DNA of 64,000 bases from contig URDR01000004.1 in NCBI GenBank assembly GCA_900546645.1, positions 17,051 to 81,050 of the forward strand, given 5' to 3'. The position numbers and the translations under genes are program-made. The notes beneath the pieces were generated by a model. That model was not told where the DNA came from. It worked only from the letters and a program-made list of their open reading frames with translations, and did not search any database. Within the stretch, counting starts at the first letter, position 1, and every line of letters begins with the position of its first letter. Below, one piece after another: positions 49,410-57,713 of this stretch. Origin of the DNA: an uncultured Bacteroides sp. Its GTDB lineage: Bacteria; Bacteroidota; Bacteroidia; Bacteroidales; Bacteroidaceae.

Positions 49410-49910
49410 ATGTCGGTAGAAACTAAAACATTAAGCAAAGAAATAAGTGAAGTTTTTTGGCGGGGAAACTTTACATTGGCTACAGCGGAAAGCTGCACGG
49501 CCGGAAATGTAGCGGCTATCATTACCGCTGTGCCGGGCAGTTCTCGTTTTTATAAAGGAGGAATTATCGCTTATGCAAATGCAGTGAAAGAAAATTTATT
49601 GCACGTAAAATCGGAAACATTAGAGGCGCATGGGGCTGTAAGCGAAGAGACCGTAACAGAAATGGTGCATGGAGCTATGAAAACCTTGGAGGCCGATTAT
49701 GCAGTGGCTACATCGGGTGTAGCCGGTCCGTCGGGAGGTACAGCCGATAAGCCGGTAGGTACTATTTGGATTGCTGCCGGAAATGCTCAAAAAGTCTTGA
49801 CCGCTAAGTTGACAGAAGACGAAGGTCGAGAGAAAAATATTCAGGCTGCAACGAAAAAAGCACTGCAATTATTGCTTGAATTAGCCCAAAAGCAAGAAAA
49901 TGAGGAGTAA
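49410..49910 (+). CDS. pncC: Nicotinamide-nucleotide amidohydrolase (CinA C-terminal domain)
   Basis: 166 residues corresponding to the stand-alone CinA C-terminal domain: LATAESCTAGNVAAIITAVPGSS, the catalytic serine environment, GGIIAYANAVKENLL, VATSGVAGPSGGTADKPVGTIWIA. It deamidates NMN to nicotinic acid mononucleotide in NAD salvage. No N-terminal COG1058 domain. It is the third gene behind map and tsaD. Confidence 0.92.
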   Translation: MSVETKTLSKEISEVFWRGNFTLATAESCTAGNVAAIITAVPGSSRFYKGGIIAYANAVKENLLHVKSETLEAHGAVSEETVTEMVHGAMKTLEADYAVATSGVAGPSGGTADKPVGTIWIAAGNAQKVLTAKLTEDEGREKNIQAATKKALQLLLELAQKQENEE

Positions 49911-49933
49911 AAGTGCATTTTATTTCTAAAATA

Positions 49934-49965
49934 CTTGGAAATGTCGAATAAAATCTCTTACTTTG
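49934..49965 (+). promoter_or_regulatory. Probable promoter of rpmB
   Basis: CTTG (49934-49937), a 20-nt spacer and TTACTTTG (49958-49965), a looser match to TTTG/TAnnTTTG, 50 bp before the rpmB ATG. Confidence 0.5.
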
Positions 49966-50015
49966 CACTCCGTTTGAAAGAACTATGGAATAAAACTATA
50001 AAAACTTAGATAGAA

Positions 50016-50276
50016 ATGTCGAAAATTTGTCAAATTACCGGAAAAAAAGCCATGATTGGCAACAATGTTTCACACTCAAAGAGAAGAACTAAAAGAACTT
50101 TCGATGTGAACTTGTTTACTAAAAAATTCTACTATGTAGAACAGGATTGCTGGATTAGCTTGAATATTAGTGCTAACGGCTTGCGAGTTATCAACAAAAA
50201 AGGCTTGGATGCAGCGCTGAATGAAGCAGTTGCTAAAGGCTATTGTGATTGGAAAACTATCAAAATTATTGGTTAA
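50016..50276 (+). CDS. rpmB: 50S ribosomal protein bL28
   Basis: 86 residues: MSKICQITGKKAMIGNNVSH with SKRRTKRTFDVNLFTKKFYY and NISANGLRVINKKGLDAAL, standard bL28. First gene of the ribosomal set, followed by bL33 after 19 bp with an AGGAGAG ribosome-binding site. Confidence 0.97.
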   Translation: MSKICQITGKKAMIGNNVSHSKRRTKRTFDVNLFTKKFYYVEQDCWISLNISANGLRVINKKGLDAALNEAVAKGYCDWKTIKIIG

Positions 50277-50295
50277 TTAAAAGGAGAGAAAGACT

Positions 50296-50484
50296 ATGGC
50301 TAAGAAAGCTAAGGGTAATAGAGTACAGGTAATCCTTGAATGCACAGAGATGAAGGATAGTGGTATGCCGGGAACTTCTCGTTATATTACAACTAAAAAC
50401 AGAAAAAATACCACTGAGAGATTGGAATTGAAGAAATACAATCCTATTTTGAAAAGAGTAACAGTTCATAAAGAAATTAAATAA
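50296..50484 (+). CDS. rpmG: 50S ribosomal protein bL33
   Basis: 62 residues: MAKKAKGNRVQVILECTEMK and TSRYITTKNRKNTTERLELK, the bL33 pattern. Only one cysteine is kept, so this is the zinc-free (C-minus) form. It lies between rpmB and the bL38 gene. Confidence 0.97.
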   Translation: MAKKAKGNRVQVILECTEMKDSGMPGTSRYITTKNRKNTTERLELKKYNPILKRVTVHKEIK

Positions 50485-50493
50485 TTATAGACC

Positions 50494-50649
50494 ATGGCAA
50501 AGAAAGTAGTTGCAACCCTTAAGGGAAGTAAAGAAGGACGTTCTTATACCAAAGTAATCAAAATGGTTAAGTCTCCTAAAACAGGTGCTTACGTTTTTGA
50601 TGAACAAATGGTTCCTAATGAAAAGGCACAGGACTTCTTTAAAAAATAA
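50494..50649 (+). CDS. Bacteroidota-specific ribosomal protein bL38 (DUF4295)
   Basis: 51 residues: MAKKVVATLKGSKEGRSYTK, VIKMVKSPKTGAYVFDEQMV and PNEKAQDFFKK. This conserved tiny basic protein (DUF4295) is encoded with bL28 and bL33 throughout Bacteroidota and was found as a large-subunit protein (bL38) in Flavobacterium ribosomes. It starts 9 bp after the rpmG stop and is followed by a terminator. It is easily missed owing to its size. Confidence 0.92.
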   Translation: MAKKVVATLKGSKEGRSYTKVIKMVKSPKTGAYVFDEQMVPNEKAQDFFKK

Positions 50650-50681
50650 TTTAGCAGAATTTAGAACAGCTAAGATATGAC

Positions 50682-50722
50682 AAAAAGTTCCTTTCATTTA
50701 ATAATGAGGGGAACTTTTTTTG
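50682..50722 (+). terminator. Terminator of the rpmB-rpmG-bL38 operon
   Basis: AAAAAGTTCC (50682-50691) pairs with GGAACTTTTT (50710-50719), with an inner TCATT/AATGA pairing and a TTTTTTTG tail. The TTTG at its end doubles as the -33 element of the ftsY promoter. Confidence 0.85.
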
Positions 50723-50749
50723 TGCGTCTACAAATAAGTCCTATCTTTG
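50719..50749 (+). promoter_or_regulatory. Promoter of ftsY
   Basis: TTTG (50719-50722), a 19-nt spacer and TATCTTTG (50742-50749), full consensus, about 33 bp before the ATG. It overlaps the T-run of the preceding terminator. Confidence 0.75.
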
Positions 50750-50781
50750 TAAAAAAATATTAGAGACAAAATAGAAGCTAT

Positions 50782-51747
50782 ATGGGATTTTTCAGCTTTT
50801 TTTCAAAAGAGAAAAAAGAAACACTTGACAAAGGTTTGTCCAAAACAAAAGAAAGTGTATTTGGAAAGATAGCGCGTGCTATTGCCGGAAAGTCGAAAGT
50901 GGACGATGAAGTGTTGGATAACCTTGAGGAAGTATTGATTACTTCTGATGTAGGGGTTGAAACTACGTTGAATATTATTAAGCGTATTGAACAGCGTGTT
51001 GCTAAAGACAAGTATGTTGATACAAAAGAATTAAATAATATTCTGCGCGAAGAAATAGCTGCTTTACTGACCGAAAATAACACGGTTGATTCGGACGAAT
51101 TTAGTGTTCCCCAAGGGAAAAAACCTTATGTTATTATGGTGGTTGGAGTTAACGGTGTGGGTAAGACAACTACTATTGGCAAGCTGGCCTATCAGTTTAA
51201 GAAAGCTGGAAAGACTGTGTGCTTAGGCGCGGCAGATACTTTCCGTGCAGCTGCTGTTGAACAGCTGGTAATCTGGGGAGAGCGTGTGGGAGTTCCTGTA
51301 ATCAAGCAAAAGATGGGTTCAGATCCGGCTTCTGTTGCCTTTGATACTTTGAGCTCGGCGGTGGCGAACAATGTTGATGTGGTTATTATAGATACGGCAG
51401 GTCGTCTGCATAACAAAATAGGCTTGATGAATGAGCTGACCAAGATTCGGAATGTGATGCAGAAAGTTGTTCCCGATGCGCCCCATGAAGTTTTGTTGGT
51501 ATTAGATGGGTCAACTGGGCAAAATGCCTTTGAACAGGCTAAGCAATTTACGTTAGCGACAGAGGTTAATGCAATGGCTATTACGAAGTTAGACGGAACG
51601 GCAAAAGGTGGTGTCGTAATCGGAATCTCCGATCAGTTTAAAATACCTGTAAAATATATTGGTTTGGGCGAAGGTATGGAAGACTTGCAGGTGTTCCGTC
51701 GTCGTGAATTTGTTGATTCTTTGTTTGGTACAGCGAATAGTAAATGA
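50782..51747 (+). CDS. ftsY: Signal recognition particle receptor FtsY
   Basis: 321 residues of the SRP GTPase family: N domain at 1-105 with FSKEKKETLDKGLSKTKE, G domain with VVGVNGVGKTTTIGKLAY (G1), DTFRAAAVEQL, VIIDTAGRLHN (G3) and MAITKLDGTAKGG (G4). It receives ribosome-SRP complexes at the membrane for co-translational insertion. The acidic A domain of E. coli FtsY is absent. It overlaps rimO by 4 bp (ATGA). Confidence 0.97.
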   Translation: MGFFSFFSKEKKETLDKGLSKTKESVFGKIARAIAGKSKVDDEVLDNLEEVLITSDVGVETTLNIIKRIEQRVAKDKYVDTKELNNILREEIAALLTENNTVDSDEFSVPQGKKPYVIMVVGVNGVGKTTTIGKLAYQFKKAGKTVCLGAADTFRAAAVEQLVIWGERVGVPVIKQKMGSDPASVAFDTLSSAVANNVDVVIIDTAGRLHNKIGLMNELTKIRNVMQKVVPDAPHEVLLVLDGSTGQNAFEQAKQFTLATEVNAMAITKLDGTAKGGVVIGISDQFKIPVKYIGLGEGMEDLQVFRRREFVDSLFGTANSK

Positions 51748-53042
51748 AAAAAAATACAGTAGATATTATTACATTAGGCTGCTCTAAAAACTTGGTTGAT
51801 TCAGAAAAACTGATGAAACAGTTAGAGGCTAATGGTTATAAGGTTACTCATGATAGTGAACATCCGCAGGGAGAAATTGCGGTAATTAATACATGTGGTT
51901 TTATTGGCGATGCAAAAGAAGAATCGATTAACATGATTCTGGAGTTCTGCCAAGCTAAGGAAGAAGGCTATTTGAAGAAACTTTATGTGATGGGGTGTTT
52001 GTCGGAACGCTACCTGAAGGAACTTCAAGTGGAAATTCCACAAGTAGATAAGTTTTATGGAAAGTTTGATTGGAATGAACTCTTAACCGATTTAGGAAAA
52101 ACTTATCATGCGGAATGCGCTATTGAACGTCATTTAACCACTCCCGGTCATTATGCTTATTTGAAAATCTCGGAAGGGTGTGACCGTAAATGCTCTTACT
52201 GTGCCATTCCTATCATCACCGGTCGGCATGTGTCACGTCCCATGGAGGAAATCTTGGACGAAGTGCGCCTATTGGTTTCCAGGGGGGTGAAGGAGTTTCA
52301 GGTGATAGCTCAGGAACTGACCTACTATGGCGTCGACCTGTATAAGAAGCAGATGTTGCCGGAACTGATAGAGCGCATGGCGCAGGTAGAGGGCGTAGAG
52401 TGGATTCGTCTGCATTATGCCTATCCCGCCCATTTTCCGAAAGACCTGTTCCGCGTGATGCGTGAGCATGCCAATGTATGTAAGTACATGGATATCGCCC
52501 TGCAGCACATCAGCGACAATATGCTGACCCAGATGCGCCGTCATGTCTCGAAAGCAGATACGTATGAACTGATTGAAGCGTTTCGCAGAGAGGTACCGGG
52601 CATTCATTTGCGTACAACCCTGATGGTGGGACACCCCGGTGAAACCGAACAAGATTTTGAGGAACTGAAGGAATTTGTGCGCAAGGCGCGTTTTGACCGG
52701 ATGGGAGCATTTGCCTACTCGGAAGAGGAGGGCACTTATTCGGCCGAACACTATGAGGACAATATTCCCCAGGAGGTGAAGCAGGCACGACTGGATGAGC
52801 TGATGGAAATCCAGCAGGGCATTTCAGCTGAGCTGACCCATGCAAAGATCGGAAAAACATTCAAGGTCATCATCGACCGTAAAGAAGGTGAGTATTATAT
52901 AGGGCGTACAGAATTCGACTCTCCCGAGGTTGACCCGGAAGTCTTGATTAAAGACGAAGGACAGAATTTGGAGATGGGTTCATTCTATCAGGCAACGGTA
53001 TACGATGCTGATGATTTTGATTTATACGCAACTATAGAGTAA
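51744..53042 (+). CDS. rimO: Ribosomal protein S12 methylthiotransferase RimO
   Basis: 432 residues: the UPF0004 domain (LGCSKNLVDSEKLM, NTCGFIGDAKEESI, VMGCLSERY) with three cluster cysteines, the radical SAM motif SEGCDRKCSYCAIP (CxxxCxxC), the TIM-barrel core and a C-terminal TRAM domain (IDRKEGEYYIGRTEFDSPEVD). It adds a methylthio group to the conserved aspartate of S12. It is coupled to ftsY by overlap, and the HU-LysM gene begins 2 bp after its stop. Confidence 0.96.
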   Translation: MKKNTVDIITLGCSKNLVDSEKLMKQLEANGYKVTHDSEHPQGEIAVINTCGFIGDAKEESINMILEFCQAKEEGYLKKLYVMGCLSERYLKELQVEIPQVDKFYGKFDWNELLTDLGKTYHAECAIERHLTTPGHYAYLKISEGCDRKCSYCAIPIITGRHVSRPMEEILDEVRLLVSRGVKEFQVIAQELTYYGVDLYKKQMLPELIERMAQVEGVEWIRLHYAYPAHFPKDLFRVMREHANVCKYMDIALQHISDNMLTQMRRHVSKADTYELIEAFRREVPGIHLRTTLMVGHPGETEQDFEELKEFVRKARFDRMGAFAYSEEEGTYSAEHYEDNIPQEVKQARLDELMEIQQGISAELTHAKIGKTFKVIIDRKEGEYYIGRTEFDSPEVDPEVLIKDEGQNLEMGSFYQATVYDADDFDLYATIE

Positions 53043-53044
53043 AT

Positions 53045-54388
53045 ATGGATAATAAAGACTTCATTGGCAAGTTGTCGGCTTGCACCGGCTTTGCTGAAGA
53101 GGAAACGGTACGTATGGTTTCCTCTTTAATTGACTGTATGGCTCAAGGCTTGCAAGAGGGAAAAGACATACAGGTGCAGGGCTTTGGTCTTTTGGGGGTA
53201 CAAAAAGAAATGGAGTATATATCTGTGAACCCTATGACGAAGCAGCGCTTTCTGATACCCCCTTGTCTGCGCCTCTTCTTTATTCCAGAGGGGCATATTC
53301 CGGCAGATCATACGTCTCAAAGAAATAACCTTACGTTACAGCACCTCATAGACTGGCTGACTCAAGATCAGGGCTTTTCGGGTGCTGAAGCGTTCGTGTC
53401 CTCTTTTTTCAAGCTGATTAAGGGGGGCATGCAAAGCGACAAATATGTGAAAGTGAAAGGACTCGGAACCTTTAAGGTGATGACCTTTAACGGAAATGCA
53501 GAGACCTATTTCTCTTCTCATCGCAGTAGCTTGTCGTATGGCGGTGTATCGTTTACGGCCGATGCTTCGCTGCGCGACTTGGTGAACAAGCCTTTTGCCC
53601 ATTTCGAAATTGTTCCTCTGAAAGATAATGTAACATTTGCCGACCTTCCGGAGGTATCGATGGAAGAGGTCAGTCCTGAAACCGACGAACCGGAAGACGC
53701 AGAAGTTCCGGTAGAGGAGGGGAAGTACCCCGCAGAGCCGGAGGAGGAGTCCGCTGAGCCGAATCAGTCTGTTTCGGAAGAAATTCCCTTGCTTGTAGCG
53801 CCGCGTGAAAGCGAGTCCTTACAGGAAGAGGTTTCTTTGCCACCCGTAGAAGAGGAGGTAAAGGAGGCATCAACGCGACGTATCCCCTGGTGTATGCTTG
53901 CCTGTACACTTTTGGTGGGTGTGCTGATAGGAGGAGGTGTCATCTGGCGGACAGTACCCAGTCGTCGTTACATTTCGGAAGTCATCGCTCGGTGCTGGAA
54001 GCAGCAGGGAGACTCTGTAGCGGCAGAAACATCCATAGAATCCCTCGATATTTTGGCCGAGCCGACTCCCCAGGAAGAGCCAGATACTATTGCAGAGGCA
54101 CCGAAGCCCCAGAAAGTTGAGGTTGTTCCGGAAAAGAAAGCAGTTCCGCTTTCCGTTCCCGTTCGCGTATTGTCCGATGAAGTGGCATACATCATTCGTG
54201 GTACTCAGTGCAACCATACTCTTCGTGAAGGTGAGAGCCTGACCAGGATAGCTCGTCGCTATTACGGAAACAAAAAGTTGTGGCCCTATCTGGTTCGGCA
54301 CAATCAGCGTATCATAAAAAATCCGGATAACATTCCGGTAGGTACAGTTATCCAGATTCCTGTGCTCGCTCCAAAAACGTCGGAATAG
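53045..54388 (+). CDS. Membrane-spanning protein with two HU domains and a LysM domain
   Basis: 447 residues. Residues 1-85 form one HU/IHF-like domain (MDNKDFIGKLSACTGFAEEE, GKDIQVQGFGLLGVQ), residues 96-195 a second (DWLTQDQGFSGAEAFVSSFF, DKYVKVKGLGTFKVM). An acidic, proline-rich linker (200-275) precedes one transmembrane helix at about 280-301 (PWCMLACTLLVGVLIGGGVI), another proline/acid linker and a LysM domain at about 384-440 (LREGESLTRIARRYYGNKK). Inferred topology is N-in, so the HU part would face DNA and the LysM part peptidoglycan. It starts 2 bp after rimO and is translated with ftsY-rimO. Its role is unknown. Confidence 0.85.
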   Translation: MDNKDFIGKLSACTGFAEEETVRMVSSLIDCMAQGLQEGKDIQVQGFGLLGVQKEMEYISVNPMTKQRFLIPPCLRLFFIPEGHIPADHTSQRNNLTLQHLIDWLTQDQGFSGAEAFVSSFFKLIKGGMQSDKYVKVKGLGTFKVMTFNGNAETYFSSHRSSLSYGGVSFTADASLRDLVNKPFAHFEIVPLKDNVTFADLPEVSMEEVSPETDEPEDAEVPVEEGKYPAEPEEESAEPNQSVSEEIPLLVAPRESESLQEEVSLPPVEEEVKEASTRRIPWCMLACTLLVGVLIGGGVIWRTVPSRRYISEVIARCWKQQGDSVAAETSIESLDILAEPTPQEEPDTIAEAPKPQKVEVVPEKKAVPLSVPVRVLSDEVAYIIRGTQCNHTLREGESLTRIARRYYGNKKLWPYLVRHNQRIIKNPDNIPVGTVIQIPVLAPKTSE

Positions 54389-54471
54389 GAAGAGAAACTT
54401 CTTAAATTAAATTTCTTTAGCCCAATTCATTTTAAAACACGTCTTCAGTCTGTATTTTTTAATAAAAATTA

Positions 54472-54503
54472 GTTGTACCTGTTAATTGAATCCCTTAATT
54501 TTG
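54472..54503 (+). promoter_or_regulatory. Promoter of the Bat operon
   Basis: GTTG (54472-54475), a 20-nt spacer and TAATTTTG (54496-54503), leading to a leader of about 70 nt before the moxR ATG. The gap 54389-54577 holds nothing else recognisable. Confidence 0.65.
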
Positions 54504-54577
54504 GGGTTGCTTTTGGATGGGCTATCCATCAGGAGACTTGAAAACAGAAATTAAATAGAAATTAAAAAATAAAAATT

Positions 54578-55573
54578 ATGGCTGAAGCTATTGACATTCG
54601 TGAATTGAATGAACGTATTGAGCGTCAAAGTGCGTTTGTAACAAATTTAATGACCGGCATGGATCAGGTTATTGTGGGACAGAAACACTTAGTAGAATCT
54701 TTATTGATAGGCTTATTATCCGACGGGCATATCTTGCTGGAAGGAGTTCCTGGTTTGGCGAAAACACTAGCCATAAAAACATTAGCTTCCTTGATAGATT
54801 CACAATACAGCCGTGTTCAGTTTACTCCCGACTTATTGCCGGCCGATGTTATCGGTACTATGATTTATAGCCAGAAAGATGAACGGTTTGTGGCTAAGAA
54901 AGGACCTATTTTTGCAAACTTTGTATTGGCGGATGAAATCAACCGTGCCCCAGCAAAAGTGCAGAGTGCTTTGCTTGAAGCCATGCAGGAGCGTCAGGTT
55001 ACTTTAAGTAAAGAAACGTTCCATTTGCCTGAACCTTTCCTGGTTATGGCTACGCAGAACCCGATAGAGCAAGAAGGTACTTATCCTCTCCCTGAAGCGC
55101 AGGTAGACCGTTTTATGCTGAAGGTTATCATTGATTACCCGAAGTTGGAAGAAGAAAAGAAAATTATCCGGCAGAATATTTCTGGCGAGAAAATTGTGGT
55201 CCGTCCTATTTTGAAGGCTGAAGATATTATTGAGGCCCGTAAAGTGGTTTGCCAAGTTTATCTGGACGAGAAGATTGAACAATACATTGCCGACATAGTA
55301 TTCGCTACCCGTTATCCGGAAAAATACGACTTGAAAGAATTGAAGGGCTTGATAGGCTTTGGGGGCTCTCCTCGTGCTTCTATTAATTTGGCTTTGGCTG
55401 CTCGTAGCTATGCTTTCATCAAACGTCGTGGTTATGTTATTCCGGAAGATGTACGCGCGGTTGCTCATGATGTTCTTCGCCATCGTATTGGTCTGACTTA
55501 TGAAGCAGAAGCTACGAATGTTACTTCTGATGACATAATCAGTAAAATTTTGAATAAGGTTGAAGTGCCCTAA
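54578..55573 (+). CDS. MoxR-family AAA+ ATPase of the Bat operon
   Basis: 331 residues: Walker A GVPGLAKTLA (GxxGxxKT variant, typical of MoxR), Walker B NFVLADEINRAPAKVQSALLEAMQERQVT, sensor LVMATQNPIEQEGTYPLPEAQVDRFML, and the C-terminal lid with GGSPRASINLALAARSYA. MoxR proteins work as chaperones with von Willebrand (VWA) proteins, which follow here as BatA and BatB. A terminator-like hairpin follows the gene, so its transcript level may exceed the rest of the operon. Confidence 0.93.
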   Translation: MAEAIDIRELNERIERQSAFVTNLMTGMDQVIVGQKHLVESLLIGLLSDGHILLEGVPGLAKTLAIKTLASLIDSQYSRVQFTPDLLPADVIGTMIYSQKDERFVAKKGPIFANFVLADEINRAPAKVQSALLEAMQERQVTLSKETFHLPEPFLVMATQNPIEQEGTYPLPEAQVDRFMLKVIIDYPKLEEEKKIIRQNISGEKIVVRPILKAEDIIEARKVVCQVYLDEKIEQYIADIVFATRYPEKYDLKELKGLIGFGGSPRASINLALAARSYAFIKRRGYVIPEDVRAVAHDVLRHRIGLTYEAEATNVTSDDIISKILNKVEVP

Positions 55574-55585
55574 ATAAAACTTTAT

Positions 55586-55619
55586 CCGTCACCCGATTCA
55601 TTCGGGTGATGGCTTTTTT
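55586..55619 (+). terminator. Internal terminator/attenuator after moxR
   Basis: CCGTCACCCGA (55586-55596) pairs with TCGGGTGATGG (55602-55612) with one G-U pair, a 5-nt loop and the tract CTTTTTTG. It has the form of an intrinsic terminator inside the operon. Confidence 0.75.
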
Positions 55620-55709
55620 GTTTTGGTGATGCAATAACAATCTCATTTTGAAATAAAACCGTGTGTGGTGAGTGAATTCATCGGAAAACGGTTGAATAAT
55701 TCAACAGGA

Positions 55710-56579
55710 ATGGAAACAAATGAACTATTAAAACGAGTTCGTCAGATTGAAATAAAGACTCGGGGACTTTCAAATAATATCTTTGCAGGGCAGTATCATT
55801 CTGCTTTTAAAGGGCGGGGTATGGCTTTTTCTGAAGTCCGGGAATATCAGTATGGTGACGATGTACGTGATATAGACTGGAATGTTACGGCCCGTTTTGA
55901 CAAACCATTTGTCAAGGTATTTGAAGAAGAGCGTGAGTTGACAGTGATGCTGCTTGTCGATGTCTCGAATAGTTTGGACTTTGGTACCGTGAAGCAGATG
56001 AAAAAAGATATGGTGACAGAAATAGCAGCTACACTTGCGTTCTCGGCTATACAGAACAATGATAAAATAGGCGTTATCTTCTTTTCTGATCATATTGAAA
56101 AATTTATTCCGCCTAAAAAAGGGCGTAAGCATATTCTGTATATTATACGTGAACTGCTGGATTTTAAGCCGGAAAGTACACGTACCAATCTGCAATATGC
56201 CATTGAATATTTGACGAATATATTAAAGAAGCGTTGCACAGCATTTATGTTGAGCGACTTTATCGACGAGCGTGATTTTAAAAATGCTTTGACTATTGCA
56301 AACCGCAAGCACGATATTGTGGCAATTCAGGTTTACGACAAACGTCTGGAAGAATTGCCGGATGTGGGACTGATGCATGTTCGTGATGCTGAAACTGGGC
56401 ATGAACAATGGATTGACACTTCTTCAAAGGCACTTCGTGCTGCGCATCGAGCATGGTGGGCAGAGCAGCAACAGAAACTCCATGAAACGTTTACACATTC
56501 TAATGTAGACTCGGTTGCCGTTCGTACCGATCAGGATTATGTAAAAGCATTACTGAATTTATTTGCTAAACGAAATTAA
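55710..56579 (+). CDS. DUF58 protein of the Bat operon
   Basis: 289 residues from METNELLKRVRQIEIKTRGL; a GTG start 45 bp upstream is less likely as an AGGA precedes this ATG. The DUF58 signature is SAFKGRGMAFSEVREYQYGDDVRDIDWNVTARFDKPFVKVFEEERE, followed by a VWA-like segment LTVMLLVDVSNSLDFG with the DxSxS metal site. DUF58 proteins accompany MoxR ATPases. Next gene after 6 bp. Confidence 0.92.
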   Translation: METNELLKRVRQIEIKTRGLSNNIFAGQYHSAFKGRGMAFSEVREYQYGDDVRDIDWNVTARFDKPFVKVFEEERELTVMLLVDVSNSLDFGTVKQMKKDMVTEIAATLAFSAIQNNDKIGVIFFSDHIEKFIPPKKGRKHILYIIRELLDFKPESTRTNLQYAIEYLTNILKKRCTAFMLSDFIDERDFKNALTIANRKHDIVAIQVYDKRLEELPDVGLMHVRDAETGHEQWIDTSSKALRAAHRAWWAEQQQKLHETFTHSNVDSVAVRTDQDYVKALLNLFAKRN

Positions 56580-56585
56580 AGAGAG

Positions 56586-57692
56586 ATGAAGCATTTCTTA
56601 TTATATGAAAAGCCGGGAAAGTCAATGAAAATAGCATGTATGGCATTTTTTATGTCGTTTTTCTCCGTATGGGCTCAGGCACAGGTTACGGTAGAAGCTA
56701 AGATTGATTCCTTGCAGTTACTCATAGGCGAGCAGGCTAAAATCAAATTGGAAGTTAGTATGGATGCAGACCAGGAACTCAATCTTCCGGTGATTCGTGA
56801 TACTTTGATTAGAGGGGTAGAGGTATTGGACATTGCTAAGCCAGACACGCAAATGCTGAATGATAACAAGCGGTGGCTTATATCACAAGAATATACCGTG
56901 ACATCATTCGATTCAGCTTTATATTACTTGCCTCCTTTTGAAGTAGAAGTAGACAACAAGAAGTACCAATCTCAGGCATTAGCTTTGAAAGTTTATTCGA
57001 TACCTGTAGATACGCTGCATTTTGACCAGTTTTTTGGTCCGAAGAGCATCCGGGAAGTTCCGCTGACTTGGCAGGATATGGCTCCTTTGGTATATTCTGT
57101 TTTGTTGATGTTGGTATTTGGAGCAGTAGCGGTCTTTTTTATCATTCGTTATCGAAATAATAAGCCGATCATTAAAGTAATTAAGGTAGAGCCGAAACTT
57201 CCGCCGCATCAGGCTGCTATGAAGAAAATAGAAGAGATAAGGGCAAATAAAGCCTGGCAGCGTGAAAACCCCAAATTGTATTATACGGAGTTGACGGATG
57301 TGATTCGAACTTACATACAAGAACGTTTTGGATTTAATGCCATGGAGATGACCTCTTCTGAAATCATTGAGCATCTGCTGCATGAAAAAGATAAAGAATC
57401 GATTCGTGATTTGAAGTATCTTTTTGAAACCGCTGATTTGGTGAAATTTGCCAAACATGCTCCGTTGATGAATGAAAATGACCTGAACCTGGTTAGTGCC
57501 GTTGACTTTATCAATCAGACAAAAACAGAAGAGGAGCCGGGCGCTAAAAAAGAACCGACAGAGATTAAAGTGGAAGAAAAACGCTCCAAACAAGGTCGTA
57601 TCGCCTTGTTATGCAGCATTGTTTTAACCGGTGCAGCTACAGTGATTGCGCTGTATTTCGCTATTCGTTCTATAATCAACCTCTTCTTTTAA
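56586..57692 (+). CDS. Bat-operon membrane protein (BatD-like N-domain, DUF4381-like)
   Basis: 368 residues: signal peptide (residues 1 to about 33, ending AQAQ), a beta-rich domain (VTVEAKIDSLQLLIGEQAKIK, WLISQEYTVTSFDSALYYLPPFEVEVDNKKY), a transmembrane helix around 172-192 (VYSVLLMLVFGAVAVFFIIRY), a cytoplasmic helical domain (NPKLYYTELTDVIRTYIQERF) and a C-terminal membrane helix. It is the usual gene between DUF58 and batA. Function is unproven. Confidence 0.85.
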   Translation: MKHFLLYEKPGKSMKIACMAFFMSFFSVWAQAQVTVEAKIDSLQLLIGEQAKIKLEVSMDADQELNLPVIRDTLIRGVEVLDIAKPDTQMLNDNKRWLISQEYTVTSFDSALYYLPPFEVEVDNKKYQSQALALKVYSIPVDTLHFDQFFGPKSIREVPLTWQDMAPLVYSVLLMLVFGAVAVFFIIRYRNNKPIIKVIKVEPKLPPHQAAMKKIEEIRANKAWQRENPKLYYTELTDVIRTYIQERFGFNAMEMTSSEIIEHLLHEKDKESIRDLKYLFETADLVKFAKHAPLMNENDLNLVSAVDFINQTKTEEEPGAKKEPTEIKVEEKRSKQGRIALLCSIVLTGAATVIALYFAIRSIINLFF

Positions 57693-57713
57693 TGTTTAAA
57701 TTTAGTAGGAACT

